DNA of 64,000 nt from Flavobacterium piscisymbiosum. Lineage in GTDB: Bacteria > Bacteroidota > Bacteroidia > Flavobacteriales > Flavobacteriaceae. A program made the translations under genes and the position numbers. The number at the start of each line of letters is the position of its first letter. Position 1 is the first letter of the stretch. The stretch covers positions 2,108,001 to 2,172,000 of the forward strand of contig NZ_JAJJMM010000001.1 in the NCBI RefSeq assembly GCF_020905295.1. Direction: 5' to 3'. Under the pieces are notes generated by a model. The model was not told the DNA's origin. It worked only from the letters and a program-made list of their open reading frames with translations, and made no database searches. Below, piece after piece: positions 8,506 through 16,686 of this stretch.

Positions 8506-9180
8506 ATGAACTACGGTAAAGAATTCAAAAAATTTGCTACAAAGCACCAGGGAGTAAATGCAATGTACTACGACAAAATCGTAGCAGCAATGAACCCAAC
8601 AAACATGACTCCATATATTATCGAAGAGCGTCAGTTGAATATTTCTCAATTAGACGTGTTTTCAAGATTAATGATGGACAGAATTATCTTTTTAGGAACA
8701 GGTATCGACGATCAAATCGCAAATATCGTTCAGGCTCAGTTATTATTTTTAGAAAGTGCTGATGCATCAAAAGACATTCAAATTTATCTAAACTCTCCAG
8801 GAGGAAGCGTTTACGCAGGATTAGGAATTTATGACACAATGCAATACATCAAACCAGATGTAGCGACAATTTGTACTGGTATGGCAGCCTCAATGGGTGC
8901 TGTATTATTATGTGCAGGAGCAGCAGGAAAACGTTCGGCTTTGCCACATTCAAGAGTAATGATTCACCAGCCATCAGGAGGAGCACAAGGTGTTGCAACA
9001 GATATGGAAATCAACTTACGCGAAATGTTGAAACTAAAAGATGAATTGTATCATATCATCTCTCAGCATTCAGGACAAACTTTTGACAAAGTACACAAAG
9101 ACAGTGAGCGTGATTACTGGATGAAAGCTGACGAAGCAAAAGAATACGGAATGATTGATGAAGTGTTGAGAAGAAGCTAA
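8506..9180 (+). CDS. clpP: ATP-dependent Clp protease, proteolytic subunit
   Basis: ClpP forms the 14-mer serine protease chamber that degrades proteins fed by ClpX. The catalytic triad is visible: Ser129 in GMAASMGA, His154 in MIHQPSGG and Asp203 in SERDYW. At 224 residues it is slightly longer than E. coli ClpP because of a roughly 30-residue N-terminal stretch (MNYGKEFKKFATKHQGVNAM) likely to be a propeptide; a later ATG (MYYDK or MTPYIIEERQ) could also be the mature start. It precedes clpX by 207 bases, with a repeat between them. Confidence 0.96.
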   Translation: MNYGKEFKKFATKHQGVNAMYYDKIVAAMNPTNMTPYIIEERQLNISQLDVFSRLMMDRIIFLGTGIDDQIANIVQAQLLFLESADASKDIQIYLNSPGGSVYAGLGIYDTMQYIKPDVATICTGMAASMGAVLLCAGAAGKRSALPHSRVMIHQPSGGAQGVATDMEINLREMLKLKDELYHIISQHSGQTFDKVHKDSERDYWMKADEAKEYGMIDEVLRRS

Positions 9181-9186
9181 AAATTA

Positions 9187-9293
9187 GTTTAAAGTTTCAG
9201 GTTTCAAGTTAACAATAGCAACTTGACCCGAGGCTGCAAGCCGAACTGGTGAAGCAAACCTGAAACTTGAAACTTTTTTTAAGACTTGAAACA
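9187..9293. repeat. TTTCAGGTTTCAAG-type repeat carrying an inserted mini-element
   Basis: AAAGTTTCAGGTTTCAAGTT (9191-9210) and AAACCTGAAACTTGAAACTT (9256-9275) form the ends. Between them, 9225-9257 reads GACCCGAGGCTGCAAGCCG followed by AACTGGTGAAGCAA. Its reverse complement matches the insert at 50647-50676, so a small element appears inserted into a host repeat. Confidence 0.65.
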
Positions 9294-9335
9294 AAAAATA
9301 AAAAGTTAATAGCTTGCTAAGTTTTTGAGGTTTTA

Positions 9336-9365
9336 TTGGTAAATCTCAGAAACTTAGTAACTTTG
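9336..9365 (+). promoter_or_regulatory. Promoter of clpX
   Basis: TTG at 9336-9338, a 19-base spacer, then TAACTTTG at 9358-9365 (exact TAnnTTTG), 22 bases upstream of the ATG. Confidence 0.65.
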
Positions 9366-9387
9366 CGACTTATGTAACTAAAAAAGA

Positions 9388-10620
9388 ATGGCTAAAGTAG
9401 TATTAGAATGTTCGTTTTGTGGAAGAAAAAAGCCAGAAACCAATTTATTGATTGCAGGTATTAATGCACATATCTGTGATAAGTGTATTGAACAAGCACA
9501 CGGAATTGTAATAGAAGAATTAAAATCAAGCGGAAGCGCAAAACTTGTTGGTGATTTAATTTTAAAGAAACCAAAAGAAATCAGAGCTTTCCTGGATCAA
9601 TATGTTATTGGTCAGGATCAGACAAAAAAAGTAATGTCGGTTGCGGTTTACAATCACTACAAACGTTTAATGCAACAGCAATTAGACGACGAAGTAGAAA
9701 TTGAAAAAAGTAACATCATTATGGTAGGTCAAACCGGAACCGGAAAAACATTGGTAGCAAAAACTATCGCAAAAATGTTAGACGTTCCTTTGGCTATCGT
9801 TGATGCAACCGTACTTACAGAAGCAGGTTATGTGGGTGAAGATGTCGAAAGTATTTTGACACGTTTACTACAAGCTGCAGATTATGATGTAACCAAAGCA
9901 GAAAGAGGAATCGTATTTATTGATGAAATTGATAAAATTGCCCGTAAGAGCGATAATCCTTCGATAACACGTGACGTTTCTGGTGAAGGAGTACAACAAG
10001 CTTTACTAAAATTATTAGAGGGAACAGTTGTAAACGTACCACCAAAAGGAGGACGTAAGCACCCGGACCAAAAATTTGTTGAGGTAAATACGCAAAACAT
10101 TCTGTTCATTGCAGGTGGAGCTTTTGATGGAGTAGAACGTATTATTTCTAAACGTTTAAACCGTCAGGCAGTTGGATATTCAACATCTAAAAATGTAGAC
10201 AATATCGACAAAGACAATTTGTTGCAATATATTATTCCAAAAGATATTAAAGACTTTGGTTTGATTCCTGAAATTATTGGTCGTTTGCCGGTTTTAACAC
10301 ACATGGATCCTCTTGATAGAGAAACTTTACGTGCGATTTTGACACAACCTAAAAATGCATTAATCAAACAATATCAAAAATTATTCTTAATGGATGATGT
10401 TGAATTTAATATTTCAGATGAAGCATTAGATTTTATTGTTGATAAAGCATTAGAATACAAATTAGGAGCTCGTGGATTACGTTCGTTATGTGAAGCTATC
10501 TTAACAGATGCGATGTATGAATTGCCAAGTTCAGATGATAAAGTTTTGACAATCGATAAAGATTACGCAAAACATACTTTGAATAAAAATTTATTGAAGC
10601 GAATGGAAATTGCTTCATAA
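9388..10620 (+). CDS. clpX: ClpX, ATP-binding unfoldase of the ClpXP protease
   Basis: ClpX recognises degradation tags, unfolds proteins and threads them into ClpP. Its 410 residues contain the N-terminal C4 zinc finger (Cys8, Cys11, Cys30, Cys33), Walker A GQTGTGKT (114-121), the GYVG pore loop (147-150), Walker B IVFIDEID (175-182) and the GGRKHPDQ pore-2 loop (221-228). The sensor/arginine-finger region ([12 protein letters not shown]) is intact. The loop that docks ClpP is IGF in E. coli; at the equivalent place here the sequence is VGY (262-264). Confidence 0.96.
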   Translation: MAKVVLECSFCGRKKPETNLLIAGINAHICDKCIEQAHGIVIEELKSSGSAKLVGDLILKKPKEIRAFLDQYVIGQDQTKKVMSVAVYNHYKRLMQQQLDDEVEIEKSNIIMVGQTGTGKTLVAKTIAKMLDVPLAIVDATVLTEAGYVGEDVESILTRLLQAADYDVTKAERGIVFIDEIDKIARKSDNPSITRDVSGEGVQQALLKLLEGTVVNVPPKGGRKHPDQKFVEVNTQNILFIAGGAFDGVERIISKRLNRQAVGYSTSKNVDNIDKDNLLQYIIPKDIKDFGLIPEIIGRLPVLTHMDPLDRETLRAILTQPKNALIKQYQKLFLMDDVEFNISDEALDFIVDKALEYKLGARGLRSLCEAILTDAMYELPSSDDKVLTIDKDYAKHTLNKNLLKRMEIAS

Positions 10621-10669
10621 ATCTTGATATTATGTTGTAAAAGTTCAAAACTTGACAACGTTTACCTAA

Positions 10670-10699
10670 AACCTGCTCCTTTATTTGAGCAGGTTTTTT
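10670..10699 (+). terminator. Terminator after clpX
   Basis: AACCTGCTC, CTTTATTT, GAGCAGGTT followed by a run of Ts. Confidence 0.85.
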
Positions 10700-10741
10700 T
10701 ATGCTTTTTCGTTTCTCGATATAATTATTTTTACAACAGAG

Positions 10742-10962
10742 ATTTGCATATTTGCTTTTTGTTCCATAGGAACATCTCATCGGTAGTCAAATAAGTATGA
10801 CGTTTTTTTACGTTCGGTAAGAACGTTTGATTTTATAAATTATAATGGTAAAAACGTATATAAATTGCAAACACAATTTGTCAAACGTCCCTGAGGGACG
10901 ATATTTCTCATGATGCATTTTTTTCTACCCATGAGTTGTTCCGATGGAACAAATTGTTTTTG
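10742..10962. repeat. Composite intergenic repeats between clpX and the transpeptidase gene
   Basis: This 527-base gap (10621-11146) has no gene beyond the clpX terminator. It contains two small palindromes of Bacteroidota type: CGTCCCTGAGGGACG (10886-10900), and a GTTCC...GGAAC pair (TTGTTCCGATGGAACAA at 10934-10950), with a related TTCCATAGGAA at 10763-10773. A further repeat at about 11065-11107 (AACTTAGCGTTCTCTGCGTT, then CTCCGCAGG) belongs to the 'CTCTGCG' family also seen at 35022-35075. Confidence 0.55.
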
Positions 10963-11146
10963 TTAACTATTTTTGATTTCAAAAGTCAGAAATCTCGAAA
11001 AGAAGATGATCTTATACTTTAAACGCAAAAACTTTTCTTTTTTTATAAAGCTAAAAGAAGAAAAACTTAGCGTTCTCTGCGTTAAAATTTTTTTATCTCT
11101 CCGCAGGTTTTAGAATTGATTCTCTGTTTTTATGTAAATTGCCATT

Positions 11147-11812
11147 ATGAAAAAAATATTCCTCATCATAAGTTTGTTGTTGATGTTATCCTGTAAAGAC
11201 AAGAAAGAAGTTTGGGCAGCAAGAATCTCTAATGCTGAAAAAGCAGTAGAAATTATTCCTGAAGAAAAACCCCGCAGCGAAATCAAAAACATTGATTACA
11301 GTACTTATTATAAAGAAGCTCAACAATATTGCAAACGTAATAACCTCAATCAGAATACATTTTTTCTGATCGACTTAGGCATACATTCTGGTTTAAAGAG
11401 ATTTTTTGTGTATGATTTTAAAAAGAATAAAATAACAAAATCATATATGGTAAGTCACGGTTGTGGCGATAATAGCTGGGGCGCAACAATGTCTAAAGAA
11501 AATGCACCAATAAGCAATGAGTTCGATTCGCATTGTTCCTCAATAGGTAAATTTATTATTCTGGACCGGGGAGTAAGTCAGTGGGGAATAAAAGTGAATT
11601 ATGTTTTGCAGGGAAAAGAAAAAACAAACTCGCATGCCAGAAGCCGCGCTATAGTGTTGCATTCCTGGGAAGCCATTTCAAGCGACGAAGTATATCCCAA
11701 AGGAACTCCGGAAGGTTGGGGATGTCCCGCAGTTTCTAATATAGATATGAAAGAAATTGACAAACTCCTGAAAGAAAATAAAAAAGTCCTGATGTGGATT
11801 GTTAAATCATAA
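11147..11812 (+). CDS. Lipoprotein with murein L,D-transpeptidase-like catalytic domain
   Basis: A 221-residue lipoprotein (signal MKKIFLIISLLLMLSC, lipid Cys16). The C-terminal two-thirds match the YkuD_2-type murein L,D-transpeptidase catalytic domain: a conserved HS pair (His172-Ser173 in IVLHSWEAI) and the catalytic Cys193 in GWGCPAVSN. A conserved LIDLGIHSG and VSHGCGDN precede. Such proteins make or trim 3-3 peptidoglycan cross-links in the periplasm; activity on peptidoglycan is inferred from the family. It has no operon partner. Confidence 0.85.
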   Translation: MKKIFLIISLLLMLSCKDKKEVWAARISNAEKAVEIIPEEKPRSEIKNIDYSTYYKEAQQYCKRNNLNQNTFFLIDLGIHSGLKRFFVYDFKKNKITKSYMVSHGCGDNSWGATMSKENAPISNEFDSHCSSIGKFIILDRGVSQWGIKVNYVLQGKEKTNSHARSRAIVLHSWEAISSDEVYPKGTPEGWGCPAVSNIDMKEIDKLLKENKKVLMWIVKS

Positions 11813-11861
11813 AGCTGGTTTCAATCCCAACCTGATTGTCTTATGAAAATAAAAAGGTCTC

Positions 11862-11932
11862 GTATAGCCCTGATCGAAACGGCATCCTTTTGCTGTGGGG
11901 TTCACAGCAAAAGATATAGTGGAGAGCAGGAC
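11862..11932 (-). repeat. Hairpin element, sister family (copy G)
   Basis: ATAGCCCTGATCGAAACGGC leads into ATCC, the stem TTTTGCTGTG (11888-11897), a GGGTT-containing loop and its complement CACAGCAAAA, then GATATAGTGGAGAGCAGGAC. The arrangement is that of the 58111 copy (GATAGAAGTGGAAATCC, hairpin, GATTGAAAAGGATAGCC), with different but still perfectly paired stem bases. Confidence 0.65.
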
Positions 11933-11972
11933 AAAATGTCTTTCGGGACGAAACTTCTGCTCCTGAAAAAAA

Positions 11973-12935
11973 TTACTGCACTCTAAATTTTTCCCGATAT
12001 TCTATGGGTTTCATTCCCACCATTTTAAAGAATACTTTACGAAATGCTTTTGGATCATTGTACCCCGTTTTTTCGATAATCTCTGAAATCGAAAGCTGGG
12101 TTTGCTCCAGATATTTCTTCGAACTTTCTACCCGTATATTTTGCAGATATTCAATGGGCGGAATTCCTGTAACTTGTTTGAATCGTCGTGTCATGTTTCG
12201 GGCGCTCGTTGGGATATCTTTGGTGATTTCTTCCAGTTTTTCGATAGTGTGATACTGACTTTCGATTTTTTGCTGCAACATCGCAACCAAAGCATCGTTG
12301 TGCAAATGATTGGGTCTGAAAGTACTAAAATAACTCTGTTTGTATCGGTTTAAGTCGATCGAAAAAATCTTGGCAATCTGTACTGCGATTTCATTTCCGC
12401 AATATTTCTGAACCAGTAAAATCAATAAATGAAAGGTTGAGGTAGATCCGCCGCTGGTATATAAACTGCCATCTGCCGTTAGAGTTTCTTCGGCTTTTAG
12501 TTTTACCAACGGAAAAGCTTTTGTAAACGCACTACAAGCATCGACATGAGTTGTAGCCAGTTTTTCGTTTAATAATCCTGAAGCGGCAAACAAAAATGCA
12601 CCAGTGCAAAAACTCGCCAATTCGGCTCCGGACTGATGTTGTTTTTTGAGCCAGGGAATAAAATTCTTGTTCTTGGCGATCATTTCGCTCATATTATCTG
12701 TAGTAAAAGCAGGGATTAAAATCAGGTCTAAAACTTCAGCCGAATCTTCAATGGCGTTCACTTCGTACCCAAACAAACGTTCTTCGTTGATTTGCTCTGA
12801 AGATTGAAATATCATAATTTCAAAATATTTATCTCCTTTAGAAAGTTTATTAGCCGTTTCAAAAACTTCTAAAATCGCAGCTATACTTAATAATTTATAG
12901 TCATGGGGTACAATTAAGCCTATTTTCTTACTCAT
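11973..12935 (-). CDS. GlxA-family AraC-type regulator (DJ-1/PfpI domain plus HTH)
   Basis: A 320-residue regulator with an N-terminal DJ-1/PfpI-like class I glutamine-amidotransferase fold (about 5-190; nucleophile-elbow cysteine in FCTGAFLFA) and a C-terminal AraC helix-turn-helix pair (about 215-318; TRRFKQVTGIPPIEYLQNIRV and GYNDPKAFRKVFFKMVGMKP). Family members use the amidotransferase fold as a sensor. It is divergent from the SRPBCC/VOC group beginning 169 bases away, which it probably regulates. Confidence 0.9.
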   Translation of the reverse strand: MSKKIGLIVPHDYKLLSIAAILEVFETANKLSKGDKYFEIMIFQSSEQINEERLFGYEVNAIEDSAEVLDLILIPAFTTDNMSEMIAKNKNFIPWLKKQHQSGAELASFCTGAFLFAASGLLNEKLATTHVDACSAFTKAFPLVKLKAEETLTADGSLYTSGGSTSTFHLLILLVQKYCGNEIAVQIAKIFSIDLNRYKQSYFSTFRPNHLHNDALVAMLQQKIESQYHTIEKLEEITKDIPTSARNMTRRFKQVTGIPPIEYLQNIRVESSKKYLEQTQLSISEIIEKTGYNDPKAFRKVFFKMVGMKPIEYREKFRVQ

Positions 12936-12967
12936 AATGATTTATATTTTAGAAAAATGATAACATG

Positions 12968-12975
12968 CAAAAATA
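12968..12975 (-). promoter_or_regulatory. -7 box of the GlxA-type regulator gene
   Basis: Read on the minus strand this is TATTTTTG, an exact TAnnTTTG, 33 bases upstream of the start codon. Confidence 0.5.
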
Positions 12976-13103
12976 GCTAATTTGTCTTAAATGACCCTAA
13001 AGTTGACTTTTAATGTATGTTAAAGCTTTGTGTAATGTTTTAAATTTGTTTGATAAATTTTGTAAGTTTATATATTAACTAGTATAAATTTAAGAAAAAC
13101 ACA

Positions 13104-13508
13104 ATGATAACAGTACAAAATACGATTAATGCATCGATAGACAAAGTTTGGGAATTCTGGACACAACCTGAACATATTAAAAATTGGAGTTTTGCTTCGG
13201 CAGAATGGCATACGCCTTATGCAGAAAATGATTTAAGGGTAGGAGGAAAATTCAAATCGACCATGGCAGCAAAAGATGGCAGCATGAGTTTTGATTTTGG
13301 AGGTGAATATACTTTGGTTGAAAAAAATAAAGCGATTGAATATGTAATGGAAGATGGCAGAAAAGTTGAAATTACTTTTACAGAAACCCCGGACGGAGTA
13401 GAAATTATAGAAAGCTTTGACCCTGAAACTCAAAATTCAGACGAAATGCAACAAGGAGGCTGGAACGCAATCCTGGATAATTTTAAAAGTTATGTAGAGC
13501 AAAATTAG
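13104..13508 (+). CDS. SRPBCC (AHSA1-type) domain protein
   Basis: A 134-residue START/Bet v 1-like protein of the AHSA1 group: ITVQNTINASIDKVWEFWTQ at the N-terminus, then HTPYAENDLRVGGKF and a GGWNAILDNFKSYVE C-terminal helix. These small proteins bind hydrophobic ligands in a helix-grip pocket; the ligand is not predictable. It is first in a same-strand group of four small SRPBCC/VOC genes opposite a GlxA-type regulator. Confidence 0.87.
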   Translation: MITVQNTINASIDKVWEFWTQPEHIKNWSFASAEWHTPYAENDLRVGGKFKSTMAAKDGSMSFDFGGEYTLVEKNKAIEYVMEDGRKVEITFTETPDGVEIIESFDPETQNSDEMQQGGWNAILDNFKSYVEQN

Positions 13509-13525
13509 TTTTTTTGAGGTTCAAA

Positions 13526-13591
13526 GTGACAAAGGTTCAGAGGATCAAAGATTGAAAAAAACTTTGTGACTTAGTGTCTTTGTGGCAAAAG
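13526..13591. repeat. CTTTGTG-type intergenic repeat
   Basis: ACAAAGGTTCAGAGGATCAAAG and CTTTGTGACTTAGTGTCTTTG form imperfect complementary arms. It belongs to the flavobacterial CTTTGTG/CACAAAG repeat class and separates the first two genes of the cluster. Confidence 0.5.
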
Positions 13592-13641
13592 ACATTCCTC
13601 TTTATATAACTTATATGGTTTAAAATAAAAAAACAGAAATT

Positions 13642-14049
13642 ATGACAAAACAAATATGGTTGAATTTGCCTGTTAAGGATGTGGCAAAATCAAAAGATTT
13701 TTTCTGGAAAATAGGTTTTTCTTTTAATGAGCAACATGATACACCCAGCTCAACATGCATGGTGGTAGGTGAATCACATTTTGTTGTTATGCTTTTTGAA
13801 GAATCATTATTTACCGGTTTCTCTCAAAACAAACTGACAGATACGCAATCAAGTTCAGAAGTTTTAATTTCGATTGATGCAGAAAGTGTTTCAGAGGTTG
13901 ATGAATTAGCAAAAAAAGTCGAAGAAGCAGGTGGAACGATTTTTTCTCCTCCGGCAGAAAGTCAAGGCTGGATGTATGGCTTTGGTTTTGCAGATTTAGA
14001 CGGTCATCGCTGGAATGTTTTATTTATGGATTTTAGTAAATTATCATAA
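13642..14049 (+). CDS. VOC superfamily protein (glyoxalase/bleomycin-resistance-like)
   Basis: A 135-residue vicinal-oxygen-chelate fold protein. It opens with IWLNLPVKDVAKSKDFFWKIGF, typical of the first beta-alpha-beta module, and ends with GWMYGFGFADLDGHRWNVLFMD, typical of the second. It is similar to the so-called extradiol-dioxygenase-like or lactoylglutathione-lyase-like VOC proteins; metal and substrate are unknown. The stop is 2 bases before the next start, so the two are translationally coupled. Confidence 0.87.
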   Translation: MTKQIWLNLPVKDVAKSKDFFWKIGFSFNEQHDTPSSTCMVVGESHFVVMLFEESLFTGFSQNKLTDTQSSSEVLISIDAESVSEVDELAKKVEEAGGTIFSPPAESQGWMYGFGFADLDGHRWNVLFMDFSKLS

Positions 14050-14051
14050 TT

Positions 14052-14495
14052 ATGGAAACGTTAGAATTTAAAATCAGAATCAAAGCTCCGGCCGAAAAAG
14101 TGTGGTCGGTTTTATGGAACGATGAAACTTATAAAAAATGGACAAGAGTTTTTTGTGAAGGATCATATACCATAACGGATTGGAATCAAGGTGATAAAGT
14201 GCATTTCATGTCGCCAAATGGAGAAGGAATGTATAGTATTATCGAAACTAAAATTCCAAATGAATATATGGCTTTTAAACATTTAGGCGAAATAAAAGAC
14301 TTTAAAGAGTTACCGATTACCGAAGAAACAAAAAAGTGGAGCGGGGCAATGGAAACCTATCGATTAACTCCGGATGACGAATTTATAGATTTAGTCGCTC
14401 ATGTTGATACAGTCGAAAAGTATATCGATTATTTTAAAGGAGTTTTCCCAAAAGGATTAGAGGTTGTGAAAGAATTATCGGAGGAGAGAGAATAG
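14052..14495 (+). CDS. SRPBCC domain protein
   Basis: A 147-residue helix-grip protein, second SRPBCC member of this cluster: LEFKIRIKAPAEKVWSVLWN, then TYKKWTRVFCEGSYTITDW, a central EYMAFKHLGEI strand and a C-terminal helix ending ELSEERE. The last codons and stop lie in the first unit of a 14-base purine-rich tandem repeat, so the C-terminus may vary between strains. Confidence 0.87.
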   Translation: METLEFKIRIKAPAEKVWSVLWNDETYKKWTRVFCEGSYTITDWNQGDKVHFMSPNGEGMYSIIETKIPNEYMAFKHLGEIKDFKELPITEETKKWSGAMETYRLTPDDEFIDLVAHVDTVEKYIDYFKGVFPKGLEVVKELSEERE

Positions 14496-14560
14496 AGGAG
14501 AGAGAATAGAGGAAAGAGAATAGAAGAAAGAGGAAAGAGGATAGAAAAAAGAGAAGATTG
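14481..14560 (+). repeat. 14-base purine-rich tandem repeat overlapping a stop codon
   Basis: Two exact units GAGGAGAGAGAATA (14481-14494, 14495-14508), one with a single change (GAGGAAAGAGAATA, 14509-14522), then decaying GAAGAAAGAGG/AAGAGGATAG units. The stop codon TAG of the upstream gene spans the first unit junction. Confidence 0.85.
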
Positions 14561-14586
14561 CAACAAACAACAAACAATAAGTAATC

Positions 14587-15027
14587 ATGGCAACATCAGT
14601 AAACCCTTATTTAATATTTAATGGGAATTGCGAAGAAGCATTTCTGTTTTATAAATCAGTTTTTGGAGGCGAATTTCCGTATATCGGAAAATTCAAAGAC
14701 ATGCCTGCAAATGAAGACGGCGGCTGTGCCGAAATATCAGAGAAAGATGCTAATAGAGTAATGCATGTTTCGTTACCCATTGGAGATACTATTTTGATGG
14801 GAAGTGATAGTAACGAGCAATCCGGAGACGTAGCTTTTGGCGGAAATTTTTCAGTATCTATAAATGTTGAAACTACAGAAGAAGCAGATAGAATCTTCAA
14901 CGGACTTTCGGCAAACGGAACGATTTACATGCCCATGAATAAGACTTTCTGGGGAGCTTATTTCGGAATGTTCAAAGATAAATTCGGCATAAGCTGGATG
15001 GTGAATTTCGATGAAAATCAAAAATAA
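14587..15027 (+). CDS. VOC family protein, PhnB-like
   Basis: A 146-residue protein of the PhnB/3-demethylubiquinone-methyltransferase-like VOC group: NPYLIFNGNCEEAFLFYKSV, then GDTILMGSD, ADRIFNGLSANGTIYMPMNKTFWGAYFGMFKDKFGISWMVNF in short motifs. Members are paralogous to the VOC gene at 13642. It closes the SRPBCC/VOC group; substrate unknown. Confidence 0.87.
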   Translation: MATSVNPYLIFNGNCEEAFLFYKSVFGGEFPYIGKFKDMPANEDGGCAEISEKDANRVMHVSLPIGDTILMGSDSNEQSGDVAFGGNFSVSINVETTEEADRIFNGLSANGTIYMPMNKTFWGAYFGMFKDKFGISWMVNFDENQK

Positions 15028-15033
15028 TTTTTT

Positions 15034-15077
15034 TGTCGCCACGAATTTTAATTGCTTAATTCGTGAATTCGTGGCGG
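15034..15077. repeat. CGCCACGAATT...CGTGGCG inverted repeat
   Basis: GTCGCCACGAATTTTAATTG and ATTCGTGAATTCGTGGCGG pair around a short loop. It belongs to the same family as 6190-6263 and 50638-50724, and could double as a terminator for the VOC gene ending at 15027. Confidence 0.65.
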
Positions 15078-15137
15078 AAAAAATAACCTGACTTGTTACG
15101 TTATTTCGATAGTAAAGTATTATTGTTAAATTACTCA

Positions 15138-15166
15138 ATAAAGCGCATTCTTATGTGCTTTTTCTT
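15138..15166 (+). terminator. Possible terminator upstream of serB
   Basis: AAAGCGCAT, TCTT, ATGTGCTTT then TTTCTTTT: nine pairs with one G-T wobble. Confidence 0.5.
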
Positions 15167-15244
15167 TTCAAAAAAACAAACAATATTCTTTTTTATCAAC
15201 AATAGATTACCGATTTTTGTCGCTTCTTAAAATCAATAGATAAA

Positions 15245-16474
15245 ATGGCAATAGAAGGTAAAGAGATTATTTTATTAAAAGTCTCAGGACATGATAAAAT
15301 AGGAGTAACAGCAGGTTTAACAGCCGTATTGGCTACTTACGATGCCAATATTTTAGATATTGGTCAGGCTGATATTCATGACACACTTTCTTTAGGGATT
15401 TTGTTCGAAATCGAAGCCGGTTCAACTTCAGGTCCCGTTTTAAAAGACTTATTGTTTAAAGCGTATGAATTGGGAGTTAAGGTAAAATTTATTCCAATTT
15501 CTGTAGAAGATTACGAAACCTGGGTAAAATCACAATCAAAACAACGTTATATCATCAATATTTTAGGAGAGAAACTGGCAGCTTCACAATTGGCAGCAGT
15601 AACTAAAATAATGTCAGATCAAAACCTGAATATCGATTCTATTATCAGATTAACAGGCAGAACTTCTATTGTTGAAAAAGAAGAATATCCGCGTTCTTGT
15701 ATACAATTATCCGTTACAGGCGAAATTGTAAATAAGATCATCATGACAGCAAGTTTCATGGAGATTTCAAGAACTTTAAATGTCGATATTTCGTTTCAGG
15801 AAGATAATATTTACAGACGAAACCGTCGTTTGGTATGTTTCGATATGGATTCTACTTTAATCCAGACCGAAGTTATCGATGAACTAGCAGAACTAAACGG
15901 AGTAGGAGATCAGGTTCGTGCGATTACAGAGTCGGCAATGAATGGCGAAATAGATTTCAACGAAAGCTTCAAACAGCGTATGGCGTTGCTGGAAGGTTTA
16001 AGCGAAGATGTTTTACAAAATGTTGCGATCAATTTGCCTATTACAAAAGGAGCACATCGTTTGATGAAAGCCCTGAAATATTACGGCTATAAAACTGCAA
16101 TTCTATCCGGAGGATTCACCTATTTTGGAGAATACCTTCAAAAAGAATTGGGTATCGATTACGTTCACGCCAATCAGTTAGAAATAAAAGACGGTAAATT
16201 AACCGGTAAATATTTAGGTGAAATCGTAGACGGACAAAAGAAAGCCGAATACCTAAAAGCCATTGCTGAAAAAGAAGGAATCCACATCAATCAAACCATA
16301 GCAGTGGGAGACGGAGCCAACGATTTACCAATGCTAAATTTAGCCGGTTTAGGAATCGCTTTTCACGCAAAACCAAAAGTAAAAGAAAGTGCATCAACTT
16401 CAATTTCAAGTCTTGGACTTGATGGCGTTTTATACTTATTAGGTTATCACGACCGATATATTGATATGATGTAA
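15245..16474 (+). CDS. serB: Phosphoserine phosphatase with N-terminal ACT domains
   Basis: SerB removes phosphate from O-phosphoserine in the last step of serine synthesis. The 409 residues comprise an N-terminal regulatory half with two ACT-like segments (about 8-85 and 100-180), then a HAD phosphatase domain. Motif I is FDMDST (Asp200 and Asp202), motif II is SGGFTYF, and motif III is VGDGANDLPML. The long ACT form occurs in other bacteria and may give serine feedback control. It stands alone; a repeat-rich region follows. Confidence 0.94.
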   Translation: MAIEGKEIILLKVSGHDKIGVTAGLTAVLATYDANILDIGQADIHDTLSLGILFEIEAGSTSGPVLKDLLFKAYELGVKVKFIPISVEDYETWVKSQSKQRYIINILGEKLAASQLAAVTKIMSDQNLNIDSIIRLTGRTSIVEKEEYPRSCIQLSVTGEIVNKIIMTASFMEISRTLNVDISFQEDNIYRRNRRLVCFDMDSTLIQTEVIDELAELNGVGDQVRAITESAMNGEIDFNESFKQRMALLEGLSEDVLQNVAINLPITKGAHRLMKALKYYGYKTAILSGGFTYFGEYLQKELGIDYVHANQLEIKDGKLTGKYLGEIVDGQKKAEYLKAIAEKEGIHINQTIAVGDGANDLPMLNLAGLGIAFHAKPKVKESASTSISSLGLDGVLYLLGYHDRYIDMM

Positions 16475-16558
16475 TGTAACGTATCGAATAAACATACAGT
16501 TTGTCATTCTGAGGAACGAAGAATCTTCACAAGTAACTCGACAATCAAAATAAATTAG

Positions 16559-16593
16559 ACCTTAGTTTTTTTATAAAAGCTAAGGTTTTTTTA
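16559..16593 (+). terminator. Possible serB terminator
   Basis: ACCTTAG (16559-16565) pairs with CTAAGGT (16580-16586) and is followed by seven Ts. It lies 85 bases after the serB stop. Confidence 0.6.
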
Positions 16594-16595
16594 TG

Positions 16596-16686
16596 AGCAT
16601 GTCCCTCCGGGCCGGGCTATCCGTTCCAATCTTTTGTGTCCGCCGCGGCGGACACAAAAGGATTTCCACTTCTATCCCTCATGCGA
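16596..16686 (+). repeat. Dispersed hairpin element, copy C
   Basis: Left flank GGGCTATCCGTTCCAATC, a GC-rich hairpin (CTTTTGTGTCCGCCG and its exact complement, 16631-16660), then the right flank GGATTTCCACTTCTATCCCT. It is preceded by GTCCCTCCGGGCC, the same leader found in reverse copy E (53731). Confidence 0.8.
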
